DNA from: Chara braunii
Taxonomy: Eukaryota > Streptophyta > Charophyceae > Charales > Characeae
Direction of reading: 5' to 3'
Assembly (NCBI GenBank): GCA_003427395.1
Contig: BFEA01000049.1
Span: forward strand, 767,724-801,576
DNA length: 33,853 nucleotides
Below are positions 1-10,488 of this stretch, piece after piece (the first letter of the stretch is position 1; each line of letters opens with the position of its first letter). The notes under the pieces were generated by a model, which worked only from the letters and a program-made list of their open reading frames with translations, was not told the origin of the DNA and searched no databases. The position numbers were made by a program, and so were the translations under genes.

Positions 1-30
1 CTTCCCATCATCCAACCTTCGGCCTTTCTC

Positions 31-33
<3 letters not shown>

Positions 34-103
<70 letters not shown>
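34..103. repeat. (CT)n microsatellite
   Basis: An uninterrupted CT dinucleotide run of about 70 bases lies near the left edge. Long open frames immediately downstream are not supported as genes. The run is a simple repeat and a likely weak point for assembly. Confidence 0.97.
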
Positions 104-106
<3 letters not shown>

Positions 107-1505
107 GTTGTCTTCTTGCAGGTACGCACGGTGACGATCTCCTTCGCAGTGCAACAATGGCGGATTTCGTCTTCAGCGGTGGCGCACTTCAGCTACGGCG
201 CCCTACCTGGCGCGTGTCTCCTACCTGCGGCAACGGCGATGGCGCATGGAATAGCGGTTACCAGCTCCAATACCAATGCAATCAGACTCGCTTTCTTTCA
301 CACTTCACATGCATGCAAACATGTGGCACATCAAACTGGTGACAAGCGCCCACTAAAAACTCAGAGATATGGCAACCAAGAACACAGTTCAGATACAAGC
401 TCACTTCAGCTGGCTATGGCGCATCAGCGCCTTTACAACTCCCTCTGTTCGTCACTGTGCCCAACTCTACTGTTCACACACACTCAACTCAGGATCACCT
501 TGGATATCCCACACACGACACACGCTCTTACACACACGCACACACTACTCCCATCTAACAGCTATGGCGCTATGGCTGCTACTACCTCTACCACTACGGC
601 TAAACTCTCCTTCGGCCCACTTCGTCTTCAGGCATACTCCAGACCACCTCGCACAAGTCACTGTGGCAGCACTTCCTCATGGCTTACGCAGGAATGAATC
701 AACAGCTGGTCGCTGCCTCTTGATTTATACTTTTGTAGCTCGTTGGTCTGGCTCTTTCCCATGCCCTGGGTGCACACAGTCCCACACGGTACTTGCTTGA
801 CTGGACCTGACTGACTGGGACTGATACCGCTGACTGCATGGGGACGCATTGCCAACTCACCGCAGTCGCACTGTCGACGTACTGCAGTTGGCCTCACCAC
901 TTGCCCACTTGCCTCTGTCTAAACGTGAGCAAGCTTCGAAAGGCCACTTCCGGACCTTATGGAAGTTCGTAGACTTGGCCTTTCGGTACCGTAGCAGCTA
1001 CAACCTTGACCCTTCGGAGGAGCTACAGCTACGACTCCTAGGACCTGCTAAGACCTACAAACGACAGGTCTCCAGATCGAACCCCTACAACCCACGGACC
1101 TACGACAGCCTACCAACTACTGCGAATACACAGGTCACGGGTTCAACTCTCGGGGTCGGCACAGATACTGTACACAGGTAAAGTGAGAACTAGGGATCGA
1201 GCCCTGGGATCTGCATCCGCTACTGCTAACAGGGGAATACCGTTTCACGGGTCTTTGTTTGTGAAAAAAAAAAGGAAAAAAAAAACTGCATTTGCCGCAT
1301 GGCGCACCGCAACGGTGCGCCACAAGTATGCATTGAAACGATATTGACCCGCGCATCAAGATATTGGTCGCCTTATTACTTCAAATTTTGTGAGCTACGC
1401 ATTCAAGACCCACACGATATGAACACACACAGAACTTAACTAGCACTCGAAATGATACACACAGGTTTATCAAGGTCCGTGGCTATGGCCGTCATCGACA
1501 ACGAC
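104..1505. other. Flanking DNA without recognised gene
   Basis: I see no protein family, RNA gene or complete transposon here. Open frames at 116-697 and 369-800 have biased compositions (many Thr, His, Ser) and no recognisable domain. Notable items are two A-rich runs at 1264-1285, a perfect 10-bp-stem hairpin at 1300-1322, and three short tRNA B-box-like matches between about 1075 and 1208. The segment could be an old unrecognised repeat, but the sequence does not show which. Confidence 0.5.
1300..1322. other. Perfect short hairpin
   Basis: The arms TGGCGCACCG and CGGTGCGCCA pair perfectly (10 bp) around a 3-base CAA loop, just downstream of A-rich runs at 1264-1285. The structure is directly visible. 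No function is assigned. Confidence 0.6.
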
Positions 1506-1511
1506 GAACAG

Positions 1512-1512
1512 G

Positions 1513-1543
<31 letters not shown>

Positions 1544-1562
1544 CTCGCACGCACACACGCGC
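1512..1562. repeat. Compound CT/CG/CA microsatellite
   Basis: A CT run changes into about eight alternating CG dinucleotides and then into CA/CG-rich alternating purine-pyrimidine sequence. Alternating CG and CA tracts are the classic Z-DNA-prone sequence type. It sits about 130 bp upstream of the insertion point of element A1. Confidence 0.9.
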
Positions 1563-1689
1563 GCCTATGCACGCACATACACATAGGTTGCACAATCACT
1601 CTCTCAATGTCCTCGCCCACTCCTCTCTCTCTCAGGTATCCTGCCTTTGGCTATAGTGCCTTGCGCCATCTACTTGCTGGCAATGCATT

Positions 1690-2719
1690 TGCGAGGATCA
1701 GGGTCCTCGGTAGGCTTATGGGGCCCTGCTTGCAGCATTACCCGCCCTAAGTGAAGGCGGAGGTGCCCGCCCTAAGTGAAGGCGGGCCTGGCTTTCTGCA
1801 AGAGGCCCTCGACTGTCAATTTCACATTTGGGGTCCAGGCAGTTGCGACGCGCCAGTTGGTTGAGAGAAACACGGGCCGAGCAACAAAGACATTCCAGGG
1901 CCCTCCGGGCCTTTCCAAAGAATGCAGGCCCTGGGCGTGATTCACAGCCTCATACAGAGACAGCTGGGCGCCCAACCGAACGAGGCCCAGCAGCCCAGTA
2001 GCTGCTGTACACAGGCAGCCTCCTGGGGCCTTCCGGAAGCTGCTGGGCCTAGGCCAGTGCAGCCAGGCTGCACAAGCAGGCCAACTCTTTCCATAAAGGA
2101 AAGAGCTCTGCCCTGGCTGCGTCATTCAAGCACTCGCATGTTGGCGGCAGCACTGTTGGAGCAAAGGCTCGCGGCTGCTGGCTGGCGCTGAGAGGCGAGG
2201 TGCAGCACGTGCGATCATGCAGGGAAGAAGGGCGTTGCTGAGGGCAGCGCCATAGCCAGCCTTCATAGCAGGCTGATCTTGGACTACAGTGAGGCGCAGG
2301 GGTGGTCTTCGGGTGAAACAGAGGACAGACGTGGGTGTAGTCAGGGGATAGGTGAAGGATGATGATGATGATGATGATGTGAGATCACATACCTTGTATT
2401 GGTGATGGTCTGCATGAGCGACATCTTCAAGTACTTCGGGCTGTCGCTGATGTCAACAGTTGCATTGTCATTTCGTAGTCTGTAGTAGCTGTGTATGAGT
2501 AGGCTGGGCGCTGAGCGCCAAGTGTGAGTGTGAAGGAACTGGACTCTTGTGTTGAGAGGAGAGAGTATGCTCTCCATGAACATTGGTTTTTAGTGCTACA
2601 AACCTCCATTGGTGTATTATTGGTGCAATGCCGCTCTTTGGACACGGTGTGACTATTTGGCTTTCAATGTGATGGTGTGGTCTGGAATTGTCATCTCACT
2701 ATTGCTTATTTTCCTTGCA
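1690..2719 (+). repeat. 5' LTR of element A1
   Basis: This 1030-bp repeat also occurs at 9587-10828 and, inverted, at 11254-12289 and 19364-20375. Visible internal parts are a terminal hairpin (1692-1709), a 25-bp-period duplicated motif CCCGCCCTAAGTGAAGGCGG (1741 and 1766), a GC-rich part with palindromes such as TTCCGGAA and GGCCTAGGCC, and an (ATG)n tract near 2358-2379 whose length differs among copies. The U3, R and U5 boundaries cannot be placed by eye, and I see no convincing TATA box. Confidence 0.93.
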
Positions 2720-2722
2720 ATT

Positions 2723-2734
2723 TGGTATCGGAGC
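2723..2734 (+). promoter_or_regulatory. Primer-binding site of A1 (tRNA-Met-like)
   Basis: TGGTATCGGAGC lies 3 bases after the LTR end. The usual plant initiator tRNA-Met primer site is TGGTATCAGAGC, so 11 of 12 bases agree. The same variant base is present in A2, so it is a family feature and not a random mutation in one copy. Confidence 0.85.
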
Positions 2735-3973
2735 TGGTTCATATTGCGCTTCATTGGTTCTTCGCAATAGCTATTGGTGCTTCGCATGAGGTGTGGGGCA
2801 GTGATAAGGCATTGGCGTTGAACATTGGGCGGCCCAGGGTAAAGTGGGCGCGCCAGGGAGCTATGTGGTGACATACAGGATGTATGCTAGATGATGAGAG
2901 CTCGCTGATGTGGCATATTAAGCCGAGGTGGAACCGCATTCTGCTGTTGGTTGTGCTGAGGCAAAGACCGGTCATCATAATTGCACATCAGGTTGCCGGT
3001 GAGAAATCTGTGGTTGGGGGCAGCATTTATGAGGTACGTTGCTCTCTTCCTTATCTACCCTCTTCGTTACTTCTTACCGTGAGGAAGTGAGTTCTATCTT
3101 GAGAGTCCTCTCGATGTGAGGTGTCGCGAGCGCTCAACCTTGAGAGTCGACATTCTTCCTGGGCAGCAAGCTGGTGGGAGACGGGCGAAGTCTCTGAAGG
3201 GCCCTGGACGAAGCACTCGGGTCACGGTCACCGTGCCAACCCGCTGGGACTAGTACACGCATGCCTTGGTTCTGCTGCTTGCGCAATAGAGGTCTTTTAG
3301 GGCATGCCAACCCTTTGGGACAGACGCTTTCCATACCGTCTTTAAACATTTCTGGCTGGGGACTCGGATTTGAATCTGGCTGTGATCGTCGTCCTGTCTG
3401 CGACGTTAAGATGGGGGCTCTCCTTAAATCCCTCCTGATCAGCCAGATCAACCGGGTGTAAGGCTCGTTGCATGCGAGGGTAAATAAAGTGCAGGGGCTA
3501 GCATGTTCAGCGTTGACTTGGGGCACAGGGGTGGGCCGGATTGCACACCTTCAGACACGCTGCTCAACCAGATGCTCAGGACGTTGACACAAAGTGACCA
3601 CTCAAGAAGGATACAGGGGGAGGGGGGATTCCGGTAACTGTTCGCGGTGGCAATCAACAGACAATCGGCCATCAAGCATACATCTCCAGCAGGAGATGTT
3701 ATTTCTATCTTTGAGTAGTTAGTTGTTACAGACTTTGCTGACAACTGACAGACAGCTACATACAGACTAGACTTTGCTGTAAGGCGATCTGTATTAGACT
3801 AATCTAAAAATAGATGTGATATATCATGTAGGACCTAACATTAGTTGTGACTATATCACCTAATTGTTTCTGTTCCAGCCGACCGATAATAGTTGTATAT
3901 CACAGGCGGTTGTGTGTCACGCTAAGGTAGGATTCAATGTGAGTTCTAGTTTAGATCACACACACNGTAGCTC
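2735..3973 (+). other. Untranslated leader of A1
   Basis: About 1.24 kb separate the primer site from the first gag ATG. The segment has no long conserved reading frame. It is matched, inverted, by A2 (18112-19345) and in part by element B (about 33180-33853). It contains repeated CTTGAGAGTC-type motifs around 3098-3148. Conservation in both families implies it belongs to the element, probably carrying packaging, dimerisation or translation signals (inference). Confidence 0.75.
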
Positions 3974-5887
3974 ATGAGTGAAGACANCAGTGAGGNGGAG
4001 CAAAGGCTAGTGCAACCCATTAGGACCACACGGAGAACCGCTCTTAGTCAACCTTTGACTTTCTTGGAGTTAGGTCCAGGAGAGGAGAGGAGGCTACGAA
4101 GGGAAGTTAGGGAGAGGGCAGCGGCGAGGAGGAATAAGGACGCAACAGCCAACTTAGCGCCTGCGATGGCTACCGTCTCTTCGACAACGCAATCCACCTC
4201 CCAGTCTTCTCCGTCAGGAGCTGGACAGGGTGGATCGGGTGCAGTTAGTCAATCTATTGGCTTGCAAGTCAGCCAATAGGTTCTACTCACATCTGAGGAC
4301 AAAGAAATCCAATCAGCGGAAGAACTTCAGGATGAGTTACGGCAACAATTGGACGAAGCATGAGAGAGGAGAAGAAAAGCAATCATGAGGAAGGCCGGAT
4401 TAGAGAGTAGGGTAGAGGCACTGAGCAGACTAGAGGACCTAGAGGAGGCGACATTAGAGCCTGCTGGACGCGTGCTGCGTAATGCTGTCCTATCTATAGC
4501 AGAAGTGCAGACAGCTCAACAGGAACTGTTGACTGATCTAGTGGCAGGCCAAAAACGAATTTTGGATGCACTACAGGCTCCTCGTCCAGTGATGAGGCAG
4601 CCACAGTTTGTTGTACTTCCCCCTGCAGGCGCGGGTCCTTCAACGATGCCGCGACCCATGGGACAACCCTTCTCTCCTATGTTTGGCATGCCCCCTCCTG
4701 GTGGTGTAGGAGTAGCTAGTGGTCCGGTTCAAAGAGTCTCAGCCGTACCATCTACAACAGTGGTCACTACAGTCCCACTGTCAAGCCAGACCCAGGTTAG
4801 TCTGCAACAACCTGTCTCAATAGCTATGCAGCCGCTGCAGCAAGCACCTGGGCCCATGCAGCCTATGCAGTGGATGCCCAAGATACCTTTGATGAGTCCC
4901 GAGCCCTTCTCTGGTGACAGGAAGAAGGAAGAGGACTTAGACACCTGGGTGAGGAATGTGCCTACTTATGTGAGGCACAAGCTCACAAGGCCAGAGCAAG
5001 AAGTTGTTGTGGCTGCCTCCTTTCTAGAGGGGCCGGCAGCTCGCTGGTTGAATGGCCTAGTGCATCAACAGGGCTACGGTCAGGATTTCGATGCCTGGGC
5101 TCAGGCCCAGACATTCGAACAGCTCGTACTGTCCGTCTACAACAGGTGGCATAACCCGCAAGAGGCTCAAAAGGTCACCGATGCTATCAACAACCTTTGT
5201 TCCCGCAGGTTCAAGGATGTTAGAGAGCTTACGGACACCGTAGAACGCCTTCTCGTGGTACTTGGTGTGCGTTTTGACCAGCAGGTTCTCTTGACGGATT
5301 ACCTAAGGTGCCTACCTGCAAAGGTAAGGACCAAGCTGGTTGATGAAGCCTATGTCGAACAGCACACCTTCGCTACTTTTAGTAAGAAAGCTCTGGACAT
5401 AGAGGCAAAGCTGGGATCTGCGCATAAGGCATCTCATGATGGTAGGAAGAGACTGCCCCAAGACTGGAAGAAGAAGGGGTAGACACTGTTCGTTGACCAC
5501 GATTGTCAAACAACTGAGATTGACGATTTCCCAGACCTTGGGGAGTTGACAGAGCAGGATGGGGCTAGTGAGACTTCAGATGGTGGAGTCGTGGCGCCCA
5601 TCAAAGAAAAGGCTACGGGGACCGGGAAGAAGAAGGTAGTATGATCTACGGGTCAGGGCGACCAAGGGACACCCGCATGGGTGAAGATTGGTTTAGATTA
5701 CGAGGTGTGGAGGGACCGAGTTGCCAGGGGCACATGCATGAATTATGGCAACTATGGCCACACGTCCAGGACTTGCCGCGGCAAAAAGGTCACAACGAAG
5801 GTAGCGTCACCGACAGTGGTGGGTTTATCTTCGAATCCTGGGAGTGCTTCTGCGAGCAGCTCACAGGGAAATACCTCGGGCCAGTAG
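3974..5887 (+). pseudogene. gag: gag of A1 (broken)
   Basis: Gag is the structural polyprotein that forms the virus-like particle. The frame starts MSED at 3974. It has a charged N-terminal part, a Gln/Pro-rich middle (about 4560-4880), a retrotransposon-gag core (about 4890-5470, with EPFSGD, LDTWVRN and AARWLNGL motifs) and a zinc knuckle (5735-5776). The frame is interrupted by TAG at 4277, TGA at 4361, TAG at 5480 and TGA at 5642. Comparison with A2 shows that 4277 and 5480 are former CAG codons and 5642 a former CGA codon. The zinc knuckle reads C-X2-Y-X4-H-X4-C, so the second cysteine is Tyr (5744-5746). The final stop is TAG at 5885. Two undetermined bases near the start (3987, 3996) leave two residues unknown. 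Confidence 0.9.
5866..5872 (+). promoter_or_regulatory. -1 frameshift slippery heptamer (A1)
   Basis: GGGAAAT is read in gag frame as G_GGA_AAT, which fits the X_XXY_YYZ rule for -1 ribosomal slippage. It lies 5 codons before the gag stop, and pol is in the -1 frame. The identical heptamer is in A2 (16220-16226), and GGGAAAC is in element B at the same place. No downstream pseudoknot was established by eye. Confidence 0.8.
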
Positions 5888-8800
5888 GAGTGTTAGCCGC
5901 TCTTACTCGTGCTGAAGTGGTAACGTTGCCTTCCCCACTTCAGGCGTTGGCCAAGGCTAGAGACCCACACATCGCCCCGCAGACACATTCAGACCCACCG
6001 ACGCTCTGTTCGAGAGATGTGTCTGAGGCCCTAGAAGATATAGAGATTGAGTGGTCAGGGAAGGACCCGAGGGACTCTTGGGCGATGATCAGTAGAGGTC
6101 CAAAGGGTGAACATTTTGTGGTAGAAGTAGATATAGGTGGCCGCAAGGTTGGCGCCTTCGCAAGCATAGGCTCTACACGAAATTTCATCAGTCGTGCTTG
6201 TGTGGATAGACTGCGCTTAGGGGACCAAGTGCAGCGGCTTAGCAGAACTGTAGCTTCTACACTAGCCAACAAGCACCAAATGGTTGTCAAAGACTATGTC
6301 AAGGACGTAGCCTGCACCTTCTCTTATGGAGGAGGGGAAGTGATCCACAAGATCTCCTTCCTGGTGAGCGACGAACTGCCATTTGCTATGCTACTAGGCA
6401 TGTACTACCTCGAAGTCTCGCAACCTCAGTTTGACTGGGATAGAAAGGTGTTGATCCACAAATTACCCAATAGTAGAACGGTTAGATTGCAGAAGTATAA
6501 AGCTAGCAGTCTAATAGAAAACTACGGGTGTATGTGTGCTTCATCCTTCTATAACTACTATAAGCAGAATCGAGAGGAGGGCATGTATCTAGTCTTTGTC
6601 TCTGAAAAAGGGGAGGCCGTTAAAACACCCCCAGAGATAGAAAGAGTCGTCGCACAATACTCAAACCTTTTTTAGGAGCCTACAGGTGTGGTGGAAAGGG
6701 AGGTTGTTCATGCGATAGAGATTGTCCCAGGTAGCAAGGTGCCTAAAGGACGAATCTATATGATGTCTCCCGCGGAGTTAGATGAGCGTCGCCGCCAGCT
6801 CAAGGAGCTCACAGAGAAGGGATGGATATGGCCTAGTACCTCCCCTTACGGTGCGCCAATCTTATTTGTCCCAAAGAAGGGAGGTCCATTAGGGATGTGC
6901 ATTGACTATAGGGGCCTCAATGCCATCACCATTAAGAACGCGGAGCCCGTACCCCGCATTGACGACCTCTTGGATAGAGTGCAGGGATGCCGGTACTTCA
7001 CAAAGATAGATTTGAAGTCCGGATACCATCAAATTGCCGTTAGACCTGAGGACCAACACAAAACCGCATTTTAGACCAAGTATCGTCTGTACGAGTTTGT
7101 GGTGATGCCTTTTGGCCTATGCAATGCGCCGAGTATGTTCCAGCACACGATGAACAGGATTTTTCATGACTACTTGAACAAGTTTATCGTCGTGCACCTC
7201 GACGATATTCTCATCTTTAGTAGGACTGTAGAGGAGCACGCTGAGCACTTGAAAACAGTGCTAGGTCTCCTAAGACAGCACCAGTACAAGGTGAACTTGG
7301 ATAAATGCGAGTTTGGTCGCACCACGATCCTGTACTTGGGTCATGAAATTTCAGCAGATGGATTGAGGCCGGAAGATGCGAAGGTGGCCAGCACACGTGA
7401 CTGGCCCAGACCTCAGACTGTTACTGAGGTCAGATTGTTTTTGGGGATGACGGGCTATTATCGTCCGTTTGTAAAGAACTATAGTACTATAGCTTCCCCA
7501 TTAACAGATCTAACTCGACTTGACACCCCTTGGGAGTGGACTGAAGACTGTGAAGCAAGCTTCAAGAAATTGAAGTGTGCTCTGACACACTACGAAGTTC
7601 TCAAACTTCCGGATCCTGACAAGCCATTCATTGTGACCACAAACGCTAGCCAATATGGCATAGGCGCGGTCCTTGCGCAACAAGAAGGGCCCAAGTTGAG
7701 ACCGATCGAGTATATGAGCAAGAAGATGCCATCTCAAAAGTTAGCTAAGTCCGCTTATGAGAGAGAGCTCTACGCCCTGTACAAAGCGCTAGTTCATTGG
7801 AGACATTACCTCCTAGGAAGGTTCTTCTATGTGAGGTCTGACCATGAGACTTTGCGCTGGATTAAGACACAGCCCGTGTTGTCAGATGCACTCAAGAGAT
7901 GGATTCAAGTGATAGACATGTATGACTATCAACTTGATCCTATCAAGGGTACTTACAACAAAGTGGTTGATGCACTATCAAGAAGGGCAGATTATTTGGG
8001 CGCGCTAGTTACCGAGTTCGACATATCTGACGACCTCACTCGATCGCTGGTGGAAGCCTATCAGGGAGATCCAGTTATGTCAGAGATCATCCATAGATTC
8101 CAAGCAAAGGACAAAAGGACTTTGGACGAATTCACGATGGTAGATGGCTTGCTGTTTCTCGAGAAGGCAGGAAATAAAAGATTATGTGTTGCTAATAGTG
8201 AGTCTTTACGTAGTTTATTTTTAGGAGAATGTCATGATGCAACTGGTCATTTTGGCTATAGAAAGACATCAGCGAACTTAATGCATAGATTTTGGTGGCC
8301 TTCTATGTTGGAAGATGCAAAACGTTATGTNGAAACCTNCCAGGTTTGTCAAANGGACAAACCAAGGACTCAGGCTCCGCTTGGGTTGATCAAACCCTTG
8401 CCGATCCCTGAAGGACCAGGCCAGAGTGTGTCCATGGATTTCATGGATACCCTTGTGACCAGCAGGTCAGGAAAGAGACACATCTTTGTCATAGTGGACC
8501 GTTTTACCAAGTACGCCAGACTGATCGCCATGCCGGAAACAACCAAAACTGACTACGTCATCAAACTGTTTATGGATAATTGGGTACGTGATTTTGGGTT
8601 GCCTACGTCCATCGTTAGTGATAGGGATGTGAGATTCACGAGTGAACTGCGGCAGTCAACCGCTGAACAGATGGGCACCAAACTCCAAATGACCTCAGGG
8701 AATCACCCTGAGTCAAATAACCAGGCAGAACAGATGAACCGGGTAGTACAGCACCTGCTTCGGCAATACATTAAGCCAAGTCAGGATGACTGCGACGAGA

Positions 8801-9546
8801 AGTTACCGCTCGTCGCCAGCTTGTACAACAATGCTGTGCACAGTACTACCGGTATGACTCCCAACCAGTTACACCTTGGTTGGAAGCCCAGAACTGCACT
8901 TGACTTTCTGCTACCAGAAAGACAATCCACGGCAGCACCTGGCAGCATAGATTTTGCTGTCCAATATGAACAGATGCTGCAGCAGGCTGTTGAACATATT
9001 AAGAAGTCTCAGGATGCTATGATCGCATCTGAGAATAAGCATAGACGGCCCTCCAACTTTCAGGTAGGTGATAGAGTCTGGGTAAAGTCATATGAACTAG
9101 GTCAGGAGATGGGGATATCTAGAAAAGTGATGCCGCAGTATTTTGGGCCCTGGGAGATCTTGGACATTGTAGGGGATCAACCGGATGGGCCTTCATACGT
9201 GATCCGTATTCCTGCACACCTATGCACCTGCCCAGTGTTTCATGCCTCCAAGCTGGCACCTTTTGCTGCCACTGATCAGTTTCCTTCCAGAAGATCAATG
9301 CTGCCCCCAACCATGGATGGTGAAGTGGACATTGACCAGATCATCGAGCATCGAGTGATGCCTGTTCCTCGACCATCAGGCAGAGGGCGACCTCCTAAAC
9401 CGAGAATGCAGTATCGTGTGAGCTTCAGACATCATCTGGATCCTAAAGAAGACCGGTGGTTCACACGAGAAGAACTCGTGAGAACAGCACCTCAAGTGAT
9501 TGCAGGCTATGAAAGAGCACTCAAGGGGAAAATGCCTGCAGAATAA
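5872..9546 (+). pseudogene. pol: pol of A1: protease-RT-RNase H-integrase-chromodomain (broken)
   Basis: Pol provides maturation, reverse transcription and integration. The frame opens after the slippery site (about 1224 codons, stop TAA at 9544). The aspartic protease lies near 6110-6240, with the catalytic Asp position now Ser (6163-6165, SIGST). RT lies near 6750-7350 with [15 protein letters not shown] and the catalytic box changed to HLDD (7195-7206). RNase H begins near 7630, where TDAS has become TNAS (7642). Integrase spans about 8190-8970: HHCC finger (one Cys ambiguous at 8339), then DDE residues at about 8436, 8620 and 8728. The C-terminus (about 9318-9525) looks like a divergent chromodomain. 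Stops at 6673 (TAG) and 7072 (TAG, CAG in relatives) break RT. It cannot make functional protein. Confidence 0.92.
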
Positions 9547-9572
9547 GAGACTTCTCAGAGGACTCACGAAGT

Positions 9573-9586
9573 AAAGGAGGAGGGAA
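9573..9586 (+). promoter_or_regulatory. Polypurine tract of A1
   Basis: AAAGGAGGAGGGAA directly abuts the 3' LTR start (9587). This is the expected position and composition of the plus-strand primer. Similar tracts abut the 3' LTRs of A2 and B. Confidence 0.9.
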
Positions 9587-10440
9587 TGCGAGGATCAGGG
9601 TCCTCGGTAGGCTTATGGGGCCCTGCTTGCACCATTACCCGCCCTAAGTGAAGGCGGAGGTGCCCGCCCTAAGTGAAGGCGGGCCTGGCTTTTTGCAAGA
9701 GGCCCTCGACTGTCAATTTCATATTTGGGGTCCAGGCAGTTGNGACNCGCNAGTTGGTTNANAGAAACACAGGCCGAGCAACAAAGANATTTCCACGGCC
9801 NNCCGGGCCTTTCCAAAGAATGCAGGCCCTGGGCGTGATTCGCAGCCTCATACAGAGACAGTTGGACGCCCAACCGAACGAGGCCCAGCAGCCCAGTATT
9901 TGCTGTCCACAGGCAGCCTCCTTGGGCCTTCCGGAAGCTGCTGGGCCCAGGCCAGTGCAGCCAGGCTGCGCAAGCAGGCCAACTCTTTCCATAAAGGAAA
10001 GAGCTCTGCCCTGGCTGCGGCATTCAAACACTCGCATGCTGGCGGCAGCGCTGCTGGAGCAAAGGCTCGCGGCTGCTGGCAGGCGCTGAGAGGCGAGGTG
10101 CAGCACGTGCGGTCGTGTAGGGAAGAAGGGCACTGCCGAGGGCAGCGCCATAGCCAGCCTTCATAGCAGGCTGGGCTTGGACTACAGTGAGGCGCACTGG
10201 TGGTCTTCGGGTGAAACAAAGGACATACGTGGGTGTAGTCAGGGGATAGGTGAAGGATGATGATGATGATAATGATGATGTGAGGGCACATACCTTGTAT
10301 TGGTGAGGAGGTGCAGCACGTGCGGTCGTGTAGGGAATAGCCAACCTTCATAGCAGGCTGGGCTTGGACTATAGTGAGGCGCAGGGGTGGTCTTCGGGTG
10401 AAACAGAGGACAGACGTGGGTGTAGTAAGGGGATAGGTGA

Positions 10441-10488
<48 letters not shown>

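Noticed and set aside
116-800. Open frames of 193 and 143 codons downstream of the CT tract
   Set aside because: No domain, skewed composition and overlapping frames of equal quality. Nothing indicates coding.
1772-2583. LTR open frames on both strands (including His-rich ends) as genes
   Set aside because: They lie inside LTRs, differ by frameshifts among copies, and the His runs are the ATG/CAT microsatellite. Only the antisense donor-like site was kept as a finding.
5641-5871. Start of pol at the ATG at 5641
   Set aside because: The frame before 5872 only shadows gag. Cross-family similarity in this frame starts after the slippery heptamer.
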